A stretch of 64,000 bases of DNA. Source: Euwallacea fornicatus. Taxonomy: Eukaryota > Arthropoda > Insecta > Coleoptera > Curculionidae. Positions 24,528 to 37,204 of the stretch are shown here, in pieces. The stretch lies in the NCBI RefSeq assembly GCF_040115645.1, contig NW_027096016.1:930001-994000 (forward strand). Direction: 5' to 3'. The translations under genes and the position numbers were made by a program. Numbering within the stretch: position 1 is the stretch's first letter; every line of letters begins with the position of its first letter. The notes below the pieces were generated by a model that had not been told where the DNA came from, did no database searches, and saw only the letters and a list, made by a program, of their open reading frames with translations.

Positions 24528-27500
24528 ACACACCAATTCATGATTGCATCTTGTTGAATTTCCAAGAAAAATAGTACTTTATGTGCTCAAACACACAACT
24601 TTTGTGACTTTTCAAACTTTGAAGCTCGATAACTTCGGCAAATGTGGACCAAATTTCTTAAACATAGTGTCAAAGTAATCACCTAAACGAGATTTTGAAG
24701 ATGTCACAACACATCATGATTACATCTTGTTGAAATTCCAAGAAAAATAGTACTTTATGTGCTCAAACACACAACTTTTGTGACTCTTCAAACTTTGAAG
24801 CTCGATAACTTCGGCAAATGTGGACCAAATTTCTTAAACATAGTGTCAAAGTAATCACCTAAACGAGATTTTGAAGATGTCACAACACACCATGATTACA
24901 TCTTGTTGAACTTCCAAGAAAAATAGTTCTTTATGTGCTCAAACACACAACTTTTGTGACTTTTCAAACTTAGAAGCTCGATAGCTTCGGCAAATGAAGA
25001 CCAAATTTGTTAAACAAAGTGTCAAATTAATCACCTCAACGAGATTTTGAAGATGTCACAACACATCATGATTGCATCTTGTTGAATTTCCAAGAAAAAT
25101 AGTACTTTATGTGCTGAAACACACAACTTTTGTGACTTTTCAAATTTTGAAGCTCGATAACTTCGGCAAATGTGGACCAAATTTCTTAAACAAAGTGTCA
25201 AAGTAATCACCTCAACGAGATTTTGAAGATGTCACAACACATCATGATTACATCTTGTTGAACTTCCAAGAAAAATAGTACTTTATGTGCTCAAACATAT
25301 AACTTTTGTGACTTTTCAAATTTTGAAGCTCGATAGCTTCGGCAAATGAAGACCAAATTTGTTAAACAAAGTGTCAAATTAATCAGCTCGACGAGATTTT
25401 GAAGATGTCACAACACATCATGATTGCATCTTGTTGAACTTCCAAGAAAAATAGTTCTTTATGTGCTCAAACACACAACTTTTGTGACTTTTCAAACTTA
25501 GAAGCTCGATAGCTTCGGCAAATGAAGACCAAATTTGTTAAACAAAGTGTCAAATTAATCAGCTCGACGAGATTTTGAAGATGTCACAACACATCATGAT
25601 TGCATCTTGTTGAATTTCCAAGAAAAATAGTACTTTATGTGCTCAAACACACAACTTTTGTGACTTTTCCACTTTTGAAGCTCGATAACTTTGGCAAATG
25701 TGGACGAAATTTGTTAACCAAAGTGTCAAATTAATCAGCTCGACGAGATCTTTAAAATGACACACCAATTCATGATTGCATCTTGTTGAATTTCCAAGAA
25801 AAATAGTACTTTATGTGCTCAAACACACAACTTTTGTGACTTTTCAAACTTTGAAGCTCGATAGCTTCGGCAAATGAAGACCAAATTTGTTAAACAAAGT
25901 GTCAAATTAATCAGCTCGACGAGATTTTGAAGATGTCACAACACATCATGATTGCATCTTGTTGAATTTCCAAGAAAAATAGTACTTTATGTGCTCAAAC
26001 ACACAACTTTTGTGACTTTTCCACTTTTGAAGCTCGATAACTTTGGCAAATGTGGACGAAATTTGTTAACCAAAGTGTCAAATTAATCAGCTCGACGAGA
26101 TCTTTAAAATGACACACCAATTCATGATTGCATCTTGTTGAATTTCCAAGAAAAATAGTACTTTATGTGCTCAAACACACAACTTTTGTGACTTTTCCAC
26201 TTTTGAAGCTCGATAACTTTGGCAAATGTGGACGAAATTTGTTAACCAAAGTGTCAAATTAATCAGCTCAACGAGATCTTTAAAATGACACACCAATTCA
26301 TGATTGCATCTTGTTGAATTTCCAAGAAAAATAGTACTTTATGTGCTCAAACACACAACTTTTGTGACTTTTCAAACTTTGAAGCTCGATAGCTTCGGCA
26401 AATGAAGACCAACTTTGTTAAACAAAGTGTCAAATTAATCAGCTCGACGAGATTTTGAAGATGTCACAACATATCATGATTGCATCTTGTTGAACTTCCA
26501 AGAAAAATAGTTCTTTATGTGCTCAAACACACAACTTTTGTGACTTTTCAAACTTAGAAGCTCGATAGCTTCGGCAAATGAAGACCAAATTTGTTAAACA
26601 AAGTGTCAAATTAATCAGCTCGACGAGATTTTGAAGATGTCACAACACATCATGATTACATCTTGTTGAATTTCCAAGAAAAATAGTACTTTATGTGCTC
26701 AAACACACAACTTTTGTGACTTTTCCACTTTTGAAGCTCGATAACTTTGGCAAATGTGGACGAAATTTGTTAACCAAAGTGTCAAATTAATCAGCTCGAC
26801 GAGATCTTTAAAATGACACACCAATTCATGATTGCATCTTGTTGAATTTCCAAGAAAAATAGTACTTTATGTGCTCAAACACACAACTTTTGTGACTTTT
26901 CAAACTTTGAAGCTCGATAACTTCGGCAAATGTGGACCAAATTTCTTAAACATAGTGTCAAAGTAATCACCTAAACGAGATTTTGAAGATGTCACAACAC
27001 ATCATGATTACATCTTGTTGAACTTCCAAGAAAAATAGTACTTTATGTGCTCAAACACACAACTTTTGTGACTTTTCAAACTTTGAAGCTCGATAACTTC
27101 GGCATATGAAGACCAAATTTGTTAAACAAAGTGTCAAATTAATCAGCTCGACGAGATCTTTAAAATGACACAACACACCATGATTACATCTTGTTGAACT
27201 TCCAAGAAAAATAGTTCTTTATGTGCTCAAACACACAACTTTTGTGACTTTTCAAACTTAGAAGCTCGATAGCTTCGGCAAATGAAGACCAAATTTGTTA
27301 AACAAAGTGTCAAATTAATCACCTCAACGAGATTTTGAAGATGTCACAACACATCATGATTGCATCTTGTTGAATTTCCAAGAAAAATAGTACTTTATGT
27401 GCTGAAACACACAACTTTTGTGACTTTTCAAATTTTGAAGCTCGATAACTTCGGCAAATGTGGACCAAATTTCTTAAACAAAGTGTCAAAGTAATCACCT

Positions 27501-27833
27501 CAACGAGATTTTGAAGATGTCACAACACATCATGATTACATCTTGTTGAACTTCCAAGAAAAATAGTACTTTATGTGCTCAAACATATAACTTTTGTGAC
27601 TTTTCAAATTTTGAAGCTCGATAGCTTCGGCAAATGAAGACCAAATTTGTTAAACAAAGTGTCAAATTAATCAGCTCGACGAGATTTTGAAGATGTCACA
27701 ACACATCATGATTACATCTTGTTGAAATTCCAAGAAAAATAGTACTTTATGTGCTCAAACACACAACTTTTGTGACTCTTCAAACTTTGAAGCTCGATAA
27801 CTTCGGCAAATGTGGACCAAATTTCTTAAACAT
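23121..27833 (+). repeat. Scrambled zone with 10-mer and 13-mer offsets
   Basis: Bases 23121-about 24180 match 24881-about 25940 at offset 1760 (10 monomers), with one difference noted (CTCAACGAGATC near 23981 against CTCGACGAGATC). Bases about 23835-24731 also match about 26123-27019 at offset 2288 (13 monomers), with one private base (CCAACTTTG near 26411). The acaccaattc class has expanded here to starts at 25689, 26041, 26217 and 26745. GAAATTCC with GACTCTTC at 24732-24790 is repeated at 27724-27780 (17 monomers), but the preceding monomer differs, consistent with a conversion tract or a junction. Confidence 0.78.
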
Positions 27834-30251
27834 AGTGTCAAATTAATCAGCTCGACGAGATTTTGAAGATGTCACAACACATCATGATTGCATCTTGTTG
27901 AATTTCCAAGAAAAATAGTACTTTATGTGCTCAAACACACAACTTTTGTGACTTTTCCACTTTTGAAGCTCGATAACTTTGGCAAATGTGGACGAAATTT
28001 GTTAACCAAAGTGTCAAATTAATCAGCTCGACGAGATCTTTAAAATGACACACCAATTCATGATTGCATCTTGTTGAATTTCCAAGAAAAATAGTACTTT
28101 ATGTGCTCAAACACACATATTTTGTGACTTTTCAAACTTTGAAGCTCGATAACTTCGGCAAATGTGGACCAAATTTCTTAAACATAGTGTCAAAGTAATC
28201 ACCTAAACGAGATTTTGAAGATGTCACAACACATCATGATTACATCTTGTTGAACTTCCAGGAAAAATAGTACTTTATGTGCTCAAACACACAACTTTTG
28301 TGACTTTTCAAACTTTGAAGCTCGATAGCTTCGGCAAATGAAGACCAAATTTGTTAAACAAAGTGTCAAATTAATCAGCTCGACGAGATCTTTAAAATGA
28401 CACAACACACCATGATTACATCTTGTTGAACTTCCAAGAAAAATAGTACTTTATGTGCTGAAACATACAACTTTTGTGACTTTTCAAACTTTGAAGCTCG
28501 ATAACTTCGGCATATGTGGACCAAATTTCTTAAACAAAGTGTCAAAGTAATTACCTCAACGAGATTTTGAAGATGTCACAACACATCATGATTACATCTT
28601 GTTGAACTTCCAGGAAAAATAGTACTTTATGTGCTCAAACACACAACTTTTGTGACTTTTCAAACTTTGAAGCTCGATAGCTTCGGCAAATGAAGACCAA
28701 ATTTGTTAAACAAAGTGTCAAATTAATCAGCTCGACGAGATCTTTAAAATGACACAACACACCATGATTACATCTTGTTGAACTTCCAAGAAAAATAGTA
28801 CTTTATGTGCTCAAACACACAACTTTTGTGACTTTTCAAATTTTGAAGCTCGATAACTTCGGCAAATGTGGACCAAATTTCTTAAACAAAGTGTCAAATT
28901 AATCACCTCAACGAGATTTTGAAGATGTCACAACACATCATGATTACATCTTGTTGAACTTCCAAGAAAAATAGTACTTTATGTGCTCAAACACATAACT
29001 TTTGTGACTTTTCAAACTTTGAAGCTCGATAGCTTCGGCAAATGAAGACCAAATTTGTTAAACAAAGTGTCAAATTAATCAGCTCGACGAGATCTTTAAA
29101 ATGACACAACACACCATGATTACATCTTGTTGAACTTCCAAGAAAAATAGTACTTTATGTGCTCAAACACACAACTTTTGTGACTTTTCAAACATTGAAG
29201 CTCGATAGCTTCGGCAAATGAAGACCAAATTTGTTAAACAAAGTGTCAAATTAATCAGCTCGACGAGATTTTGAATATGTCACAACAAATCATGATTGCA
29301 TCTTGTTGAATTTCCAAGAAAAATAGTACTTTATGTGCTCAAACACACATATTTTTTGACTTTTCAAACTTTGAAGCTCGATAACTTCGGCAAATGTGGA
29401 CCAAATTTCTTAAACATAGTGTCAAAGTAATCACCTAAACGAGATTTTGAAGATGTCACAACACATCATGATTACATCTTGTTGAACTTCCAAGAAAAAT
29501 AGTACTTTATGTGCTCAAACACACAACTTTTGTGACTTTTCAAACTTTGAAGCTCGATAGCTTCGGCAAATGAAGACCAAATTTGTTAAACAAAGTGTCA
29601 AATTAATCAGCTCGACGAGATCTTTAAAATGACACAACACATCATCATTGCACCTTGTTGAACTTCCAAGAAAAATAGTACATTATGTGCTCAAACACAC
29701 AACTTTTGTGACTTTTCAAACTTTGAAGCTCGATAACTTCGGGAATTGTGAACCACATTTCTTAAACAAAGTGTCAAATTAATCAGCTCCACGAAATTTT
29801 GAAGATGTCACAACACATCATGATTGCATCTTGTTGAATTTCCAAGAAAAATAGTACTTTATGTGCTCAAACACACATATTTTGTGACTTTTCAAATTTT
29901 GAAGCTCGATAACTTCGGCAAATGTGGACCAAATTTCTTAAACAAAGTGTCAAAGTAATCACCTCAACGAGATTTTGAAGATGTCACAACACATCATGAT
30001 TACATCTTGTTGAACTTCCAAGAAAAATAGTACTTTATGTGCTCAAACACACAACTTTTGTGACTTTCCAAACTTTGAAGCTCGATAACTTTGGCAAATG
30101 TGTACCAAATTTGTTAACCAAAGTGTCAAATTAATCACCTCAACGAGATTTTGAAGATGTCACAACACATCATGATTGCATCTTGTTGAATTTCCAAGAA
30201 AAATAGTACTTTATGTGCTGAAACACACAACTTTTGTGACTTTTCAAACTT
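27834..30251 (+). repeat. 23-mer-related block, copy 1
   Basis: This block matches 31880-33945. The first part is at offset 4046 and the later part at offset 3694, so the second copy lacks 352 bp (two monomers). The two extra monomers here include GCTGAAACATAC and GTAATTACC (starts near 28325 and 28501). Shared marks are CCAGGAAAA, ACATAAC, TATGTCACAACAAATC and the gggaattg monomer at 29737/33431. Private differences are AAATTAATCACC near 28890 and GTGTACC near 30103. Confidence 0.82.
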
Positions 30252-31144
30252 TGAAGCTCGATAACTTCGGCATATGAAGACCAAATTTGTTAAACAAAGT
30301 GTCAAAGTAATCACCTCAACGAGATTTTGAAGATGTCACAACATATCATGATTGCATCTTGTTGAATTTCCAAGAAAAATAGTACTTTATGTGCTCAAAC
30401 ACACAACTTTTGTGACTTTTCAAACTTTGAAGCTCGATAGCTTCGGCAAATGAAGACCAAATTTGTTAAACAAAGTGTCAAATTAATCAGCTCGACGAGA
30501 TTTTGAAGATGACACAACACACCATTATTACATCTTGTTGAACTTCCAAGAAAAATAGTACTTTATGTGCTCAAACACATAACTTTTGTGACTTTTCAAA
30601 CTTTGAAGCTCGATAGCTTCGGCAAATGAAGACCAAATTTGTTAAACAAAGTGTCAAAGTAATCACCTCAACGAGATTTTGAAGATGTCACAACACATCA
30701 TGATTGCATCTTGTTGAATTTCCAAGAAAAATAGTACTTTATGTGCTGAAACACACAACTTTTGTGACTTTTCAAACTTTGAAGCTCGATAACTTCGGCA
30801 TATGAAGACCAAATTTGTTAAACAAAGTGTCAAAGTAATCACCTCAACGAGATTTTGAAGATGTCACAACATATCATGATTGCATCTTGTTGAATTTCCA
30901 AGAAAAATAGTACTTTATGTGCTGAAACACACAACTTTTGTGACTTTTCAAACTTTGAAGCTCGATAGCTTCGGCAAATGAAGACCAAATTTGTTAAACA
31001 AAGTGTCAAATTAATCAGCTCGACGAGATTTTGAAGATGACACAACACACCATTATTACATCTTGTTGAACTTCCAAGAAAAATAGTACTTTATGTGCTC
31101 AAACACACAACTTTTGTGACTTTTCAAACTTTGAAGCTCGATAG
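30089..31144 (+). repeat. 528 bp (3-mer) tandem duplication
   Basis: Monomers starting CTTCGGCATATGAAG at 30265 and 30793 are 528 bp apart and are followed by the same successors: GTAATCACCTC, then ACATATCATGATTGC, then ACACACCATTATTAC. The repeat appears inside the material between the two copies of the 23-mer-related block, and limits are approximate to one monomer. Confidence 0.75.
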
Positions 31145-31879
31145 CTTCGGCAAATGAAGACCAAATTTGTTAAACAAAGTGTCAAATTAATCAGCTCGAC
31201 GAGATTTTGAAGATGTCACAACACATCATGATTGCATCTTGTTGAATTTCCAAGAAAAATAGTACTTTATGTGCTCAAACACACATATTTTGTGACTTTT
31301 CAAATTCTGAAGCTCGATAACTTTGGCAAATGTGGACCAAATTTGTTAAACAAAGTGTCAAAGTAATCACCTCAACGAGATTTTGGAGATGTCACAACAC
31401 ATCATGATTACATCTTGTTGAACTTCCAAGAAAAATAGTACTTTATGTGCTCAAACACAACTTTTGTGACTTTTCAAACTTTGAAGCTCGATAGCTTCGG
31501 CAAATGAAGACCAAATTTGTTAAACAAAGTGTCAAATTAATCAGCTCGACGAGATCTTTAAAATGACACAACACACCATGATTACATCTTGTTGAACTTC
31601 CAAGAAAAATAGTACTTTATGTGCTCAAACACACAACTTTTGTGACTTTTCAAACTTTGAAGCTCGATAACTTCGGCATATGTGGACCAAATTTCTTAAA
31701 ACAAGTGTCAAAGTAATCAGCTCGACGAGATTTTGAAGATGTCACAACACATCATGATTGCATCTTGTTGAACTTCCAAGAAAAATAGTTCTTTATGTGC
31801 TCAAACACACAACTTTTGTGACTTTTCAAACTTAGAAGCTCGATAGCTTCGGCAAATGAAGACCAAATTTGTTAAACAA

Positions 31880-33945
31880 AGTGTCAAATTAATCAGCTCG
31901 ACGAGATTTTGAAGATGTCACAACACATCATGATTGCATCTTGTTGAATTTCCAAGAAAAATAGTACTTTATGTGCTCAAACACACAACTTTTGTGACTT
32001 TTCCACTTTTGAAGCTCGATAACTTTGGCAAATGTGGACGAAATTTGTTAACCAAAGTGTCAAATTAATCAGCTCGACGAGATCTTTAAAATGACACACC
32101 AATTCATGATTGCATCTTGTTGAATTTCCAAGAAAAATAGTACTTTATGTGCTCAAACACACATATTTTGTGACTTTTCAAACTTTGAAGCTCGATAACT
32201 TCGGCAAATGTGGACCAAATTTCTTAAACATAGTGTCAAAGTAATCACCTAAACGAGATTTTGAAGATGTCACAACACATCATGATTACATCTTGTTGAA
32301 CTTCCAGGAAAAATAGTACTTTATGTGCTCAAACACACAACTTTTGTGACTTTTCAAACTTTGAAGCTCGATAGCTTCGGCAAATGAAGACCAAATTTGT
32401 TAAACAAAGTGTCAAATTAATCAGCTCGACGAGATCTTTAAAATGACACAACACACCATGATTACATCTTGTTGAACTTCCAAGAAAAATAGTACTTTAT
32501 GTGCTCAAACACACAACTTTTGTGACTTTTCAAATTTTGAAGCTCGATAACTTCGGCAAATGTGGACCAAATTTCTTAAACAAAGTGTCAAAGTAATCAC
32601 CTCAACGAGATTTTGAAGATGTCACAACACATCATGATTACATCTTGTTGAACTTCCAAGAAAAATAGTACTTTATGTGCTCAAACACATAACTTTTGTG
32701 ACTTTTCAAACTTTGAAGCTCGATAGCTTCGGCAAATGAAGACCAAATTTGTTAAACAAAGTGTCAAATTAATCAGCTCGACGAGATCTTTAAAATGACA
32801 CAACACACCATGATTACATCTTGTTGAACTTCCAAGAAAAATAGTACTTTATGTGCTCAAACACACAACTTTTGTGACTTTTCAAACATTGAAGCTCGAT
32901 AGCTTCGGCAAATGAAGACCAAATTTGTTAAACAAAGTGTCAAATTAATCAGCTCGACGAGATTTTGAATATGTCACAACAAATCATGATTGCATCTTGT
33001 TGAATTTCCAAGAAAAATAGTACTTTATGTGCTCAAACACACATATTTTTTGACTTTTCAAACTTTGAAGCTCGATAACTTCGGCAAATGTGGACCAAAT
33101 TTCTTAAACATAGTGTCAAAGTAATCACCTAAACGAGATTTTGAAGATGTCACAACACATCATGATTACATCTTGTTGAACTTCCAAGAAAAATAGTACT
33201 TTATGTGCTCAAACACACAACTTTTGTGACTTTTCAAACTTTGAAGCTCGATAGCTTCGGCAAATGAAGACCAAATTTGTTAAACAAAGTGTCAAATTAA
33301 TCAGCTCGACGAGATCTTTAAAATGACACAACACATCATCATTGCACCTTGTTGAACTTCCAAGAAAAATAGTACATTATGTGCTCAAACACACAACTTT
33401 TGTGACTTTTCAAACTTTGAAGCTCGATAACTTCGGGAATTGTGAACCACATTTCTTAAACAAAGTGTCAAATTAATCAGCTCCACGAAATTTTGAAGAT
33501 GTCACAACACATCATGATTGCATCTTGTTGAATTTCCAAGAAAAATAGTACTTTATGTGCTCAAACACACATATTTTGTGACTTTTCAAATTTTGAAGCT
33601 CGATAACTTCGGCAAATGTGGACCAAATTTCTTAAACAAAGTGTCAAAGTAATCACCTCAACGAGATTTTGAAGATGTCACAACACATCATGATTACATC
33701 TTGTTGAACTTCCAAGAAAAATAGTACTTTATGTGCTCAAACACACAACTTTTGTGACTTTCCAAACTTTGAAGCTCGATAACTTTGGCAAATGTGGACC
33801 AAATTTGTTAACCAAAGTGTCAAATTAATCACCTCAACGAGATTTTGAAGATGTCACAACACATCATGATTGCATCTTGTTGAATTTCCAAGAAAAATAG
33901 TACTTTATGTGCTGAAACACACAACTTTTGTGACTTTTCAAACTT
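31880..33945 (+). repeat. 23-mer-related block, copy 2 with two monomers missing
   Basis: This is the partner of the block beginning at 27834. It runs through the acaccaattc monomer at 32023, CCAGGAAAA near 32305 and the gggaattg monomer at 33431. It stops where CAAACTTTGAAG faces CAAACTTAGAAG (33946). The missing pair of monomers leaves the period in phase, as unequal exchange between monomers would. Confidence 0.82.
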
Positions 33946-35116
33946 AGAAGCTCGATAGCTTCGGCAAATGAAGACCAAATTTGTTAAACAAAGTGTCAAA
34001 TTAATCACCTCAACGAGATTTTGAAGATGTCACAACACATCATGATTGCATCTTGTTGAATTTCCAAGAAAAATAGTACTTTATATGCTGAAACACACAA
34101 CTTTTGTGACTTTTCAAATTTTGAAGCTCGATAACTTCGGCAAATGTGGACCAAATTTCTTAAACAAAGTGTCAAATTAATCAGCTCGACGAGATCTTTA
34201 AAATGACACAACACACCATGATTACATCTTGTTGAACTTCCAAGAAAAATAGTTCTTTATGTGCTCAAACACACAACTTTTGTGACTTTTCAAACTTAGA
34301 AGCTCGATAGCTTCGGCAAATGAAGACCAAATTTGTTAAACAAAGTGTCAAATTAATCACCTCAACGAGATTTTGAAGATGTCACAACACATCATGATTA
34401 CATCTTGTTGAACTTCCAAGAAAAATAGTACTTTATGTGCTCAAACACACAACTTTTGTGACTTTTCAAACTTTGAAGCTCGATAACTTCGGCATATGTG
34501 GACCAAATTTCTTAAACAAAGTGTCAAAGTAATCACCTCAACGAGATTTTGAAGATGTCACAAAACATCATGATTACATCTTGTTGAACTTCCAAGAAAA
34601 ATAGTACTTTATGTGCTCAAACACATAACTTTTGTGACTTTTCAAACTTTGAAGCTCGATAGCTTCGGCAAATGAAGACCAAATTTGTTAAACAAAGTGT
34701 CAAATTAATCAGCTCGACGAGATCTTTAAAATGACACAACACACCATGATTACATCTTGTTGAACTTCCAAGAAAAATAGTTCTTTATGTGCTCAAACAC
34801 ACAACTTTTGTGACTTTTCAAACTTAGAAGCTCGATAGCTTCGGCAAATGAAGACCAAATTTGTTAAACAAAGTGTCAAATTAATCACCTCAACGAGATT
34901 TTGAAGATGTCACAACACATCATGATTGCATCTTGTTGAATTTCCAAGAAAAATAGTACTTTATGTGCTGAAACACACAACTTTTGTGACTTTTCAAATT
35001 TTGAAGCTCGATAACTTCGGCAAATGTGGACCAAATTTCTTAAACAAAGTGTCAAAGTAATCACCTCAACGAGATTTTGAAGATGTCACAACACATCATG
35101 ATTACATCTTGTTGAA
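32691..35116 (+). repeat. Block copied at 37795-40220 (offset 5104, 29 monomers)
   Basis: The match includes the TATGTCACAACAAATC monomer, the gggaattg monomers at 33431/38535, the TTTATATGCTGAAAC monomer near 34084/39187 and CACAAAACATC at 34559/39663. The single difference noted is TTTTCAAACATTG at 32883 against TTTTTAAACATTG at 37987. It ends at 35117, where GAACTT meets GAATTT. Confidence 0.8.
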
Positions 35117-37204
35117 CTTCCAGGAAAAATAGTACTTTATGTGCTCAAACACACAACTTTTGTGACTTTTCAAACTTTGAAGCTCGATAGCTTCGGCAAA
35201 TGAAGACCAAATTTGTTAAACAAAGTGTCAAATTAATCAGCTCGACGAGATCTTTAAAATGACACAACACACCATGATTACATCTTGTTGAACTTCCAAG
35301 AAAAATAGTACTTTATGTGCTCAAACACACAACTTTTGTGACTTTTCAAATTTTGAAGCTCGATAACTTCGGCAAATGTGGACCAAATTTCTTAAACAAA
35401 GTGTCAAAGTAATCACCTCAACGAGATTTTGAAGATGTCACAACACATCATGATTACATCTTGTTGAACTTCCAAGAAAAATAGTACTTTATGTGCTCAA
35501 ACACATAACTTTTGTGACTTTTCAAACTTTGAAGCTCGATAGCTTCGGCAAATGAAGACCAAATTTGTTAAACAAAGTGTCAAATTAATCACCTCAACGA
35601 GATTTTGAAGATGTCACAACACATCATGATTACATCTTGTTGAACTTCCAAGAAAAATAGTACTTTATGTGCTCAAACACACAACTTTTGTGACTTTTCA
35701 AACTTTGAAGCTCGATAGCTTCGGCAAATGAAGACCAAATTTGTTAAACAAAGTGTCAAATTAATCAGCTCGACGAGATCTTTAAAATGACACAACACAT
35801 CATCATTGCACCTTGTTGAACTTCCAAGAAAAATAGTACATTATGTGCTCAAACACACAACTTTTATGACTTTTCAAACTTTGAAGCTCGATAACTTCGG
35901 GAATTGTGAACCACATTTCTTAAACAAAGTGTCAAATTAATCAGCTCCACGAAATTTTGAAGATGTCACAACACATCATGATTGCATCTTGTTGAATTTC
36001 CAAGAAAAATAGTACTTTATGTGCTCAAACACACATATTTTGTGACTTTTCAAATTTTGAAGCTCGATAACTTCGGCAAATGTGGACCAAATTTCTTAAA
36101 CAAAGTGTCAAAGTAATCACCTCAACGAGATTTTGAAGATGTCACAACACATCATGATTACATCTTGTTGAACTTCCAAGAAAAATAGTACTTTATGTGC
36201 TCAAACACACAACTTTTGTGACTTTCCAAACTTTGAAGCTCGATAACTTTGGCAAATGTGGACCAAATTTGTTAACCAAAGTGTCAAATTAATCACCTCA
36301 ACGAGATTTTGAAGATGTCACAACACATCATGATTGCATCTTGTTGAATTTCCAAGAAAAATAGTACTTTATGTGCTGAAACACACAACTTTTGTGACTT
36401 TTCAAACTTAGAAGCTCGATAGCTTCGGCAAATGAAGACCAAATTTGTTAAACAAAGTGTCAAATTAATCACCTCAACGAGATTTTGAAGATGTCACAAC
36501 ACATCATGATTACATCTTGTTGAACTTCCAAGAAAAATAGTACTTTATGTGCTCAAACACACAACTTTTGTGACTTTTCAAACTTTGAAGCTCGATAACT
36601 TCGGCATATGTGGACCAAATTTCTTAAACAAAGTGTCAAAGTAATCACCTCAACGAGATTTTGAAGATGTCACAAAACATCATGATTACATCTTGTTGAA
36701 CTTCCAAGAAAAATAGTACTTTATGTGCTCAAACACATAACTTTTGTGACTTTTCAAACTTTGAAGCTCGATAGCTTCGGCAAATGAAGACCAAATTTGT
36801 TAAACAAAGTGTCAAATTAATCAGCTCGACGAGATCTTTAAAATGACACAACACACCATGATTACATCTTGTTGAACTTCCAAGAAAAATAGTTCTTTAT
36901 GTGCTCAAACACACAACTTTTGTGACTTTTCAAACTTAGAAGCTCGATAGCTTCGGCAAATGAAGACCAAATTTGTTAAACAAAGTGTCAAATTAATCAC
37001 CTCAACGAGATTTTGAAGATGTCACAACACATCATGATTACATCTTGTTGAACTTCCAAGAAAAATAGTACTTTATGTGCTCAAACACACAACTTTTGTG
37101 ACTTTTCAAACTTTGAAGCTCGATAACTTCGGCATATGTGGACCAAATTTCTTAAACAAAGTGTCAAAGTAATCACCTCAACGAGATTTTGAAGATGTCA
37201 CAAA
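35117..37204 (+). repeat. Nested duplications around a 528 bp 3-mer
   Basis: Bases 36379-37039 match 36907-37567 at offset 528 (three monomers), including CACAAAACATC at 36671 and 37199. Material from 34.4 to 36.4 kb also matches 37.1-39.1 kb at offset 2640 (15 monomers) in two parts, interrupted near 35340-35650. The gggaattg monomer at 35895 carries a private CTTTTATGACTT just upstream (near 35862-35872). This gives three overlapping layers of copying within 2 kb. Confidence 0.75.

Noticed and set aside
24732..27780. A full 17-monomer tandem duplication suggested by shared GAAATTCC and GACTCTTC
   Set aside because: The match covers only about one monomer; sequence on both sides differs, so it is a short shared tract and not a block duplication.
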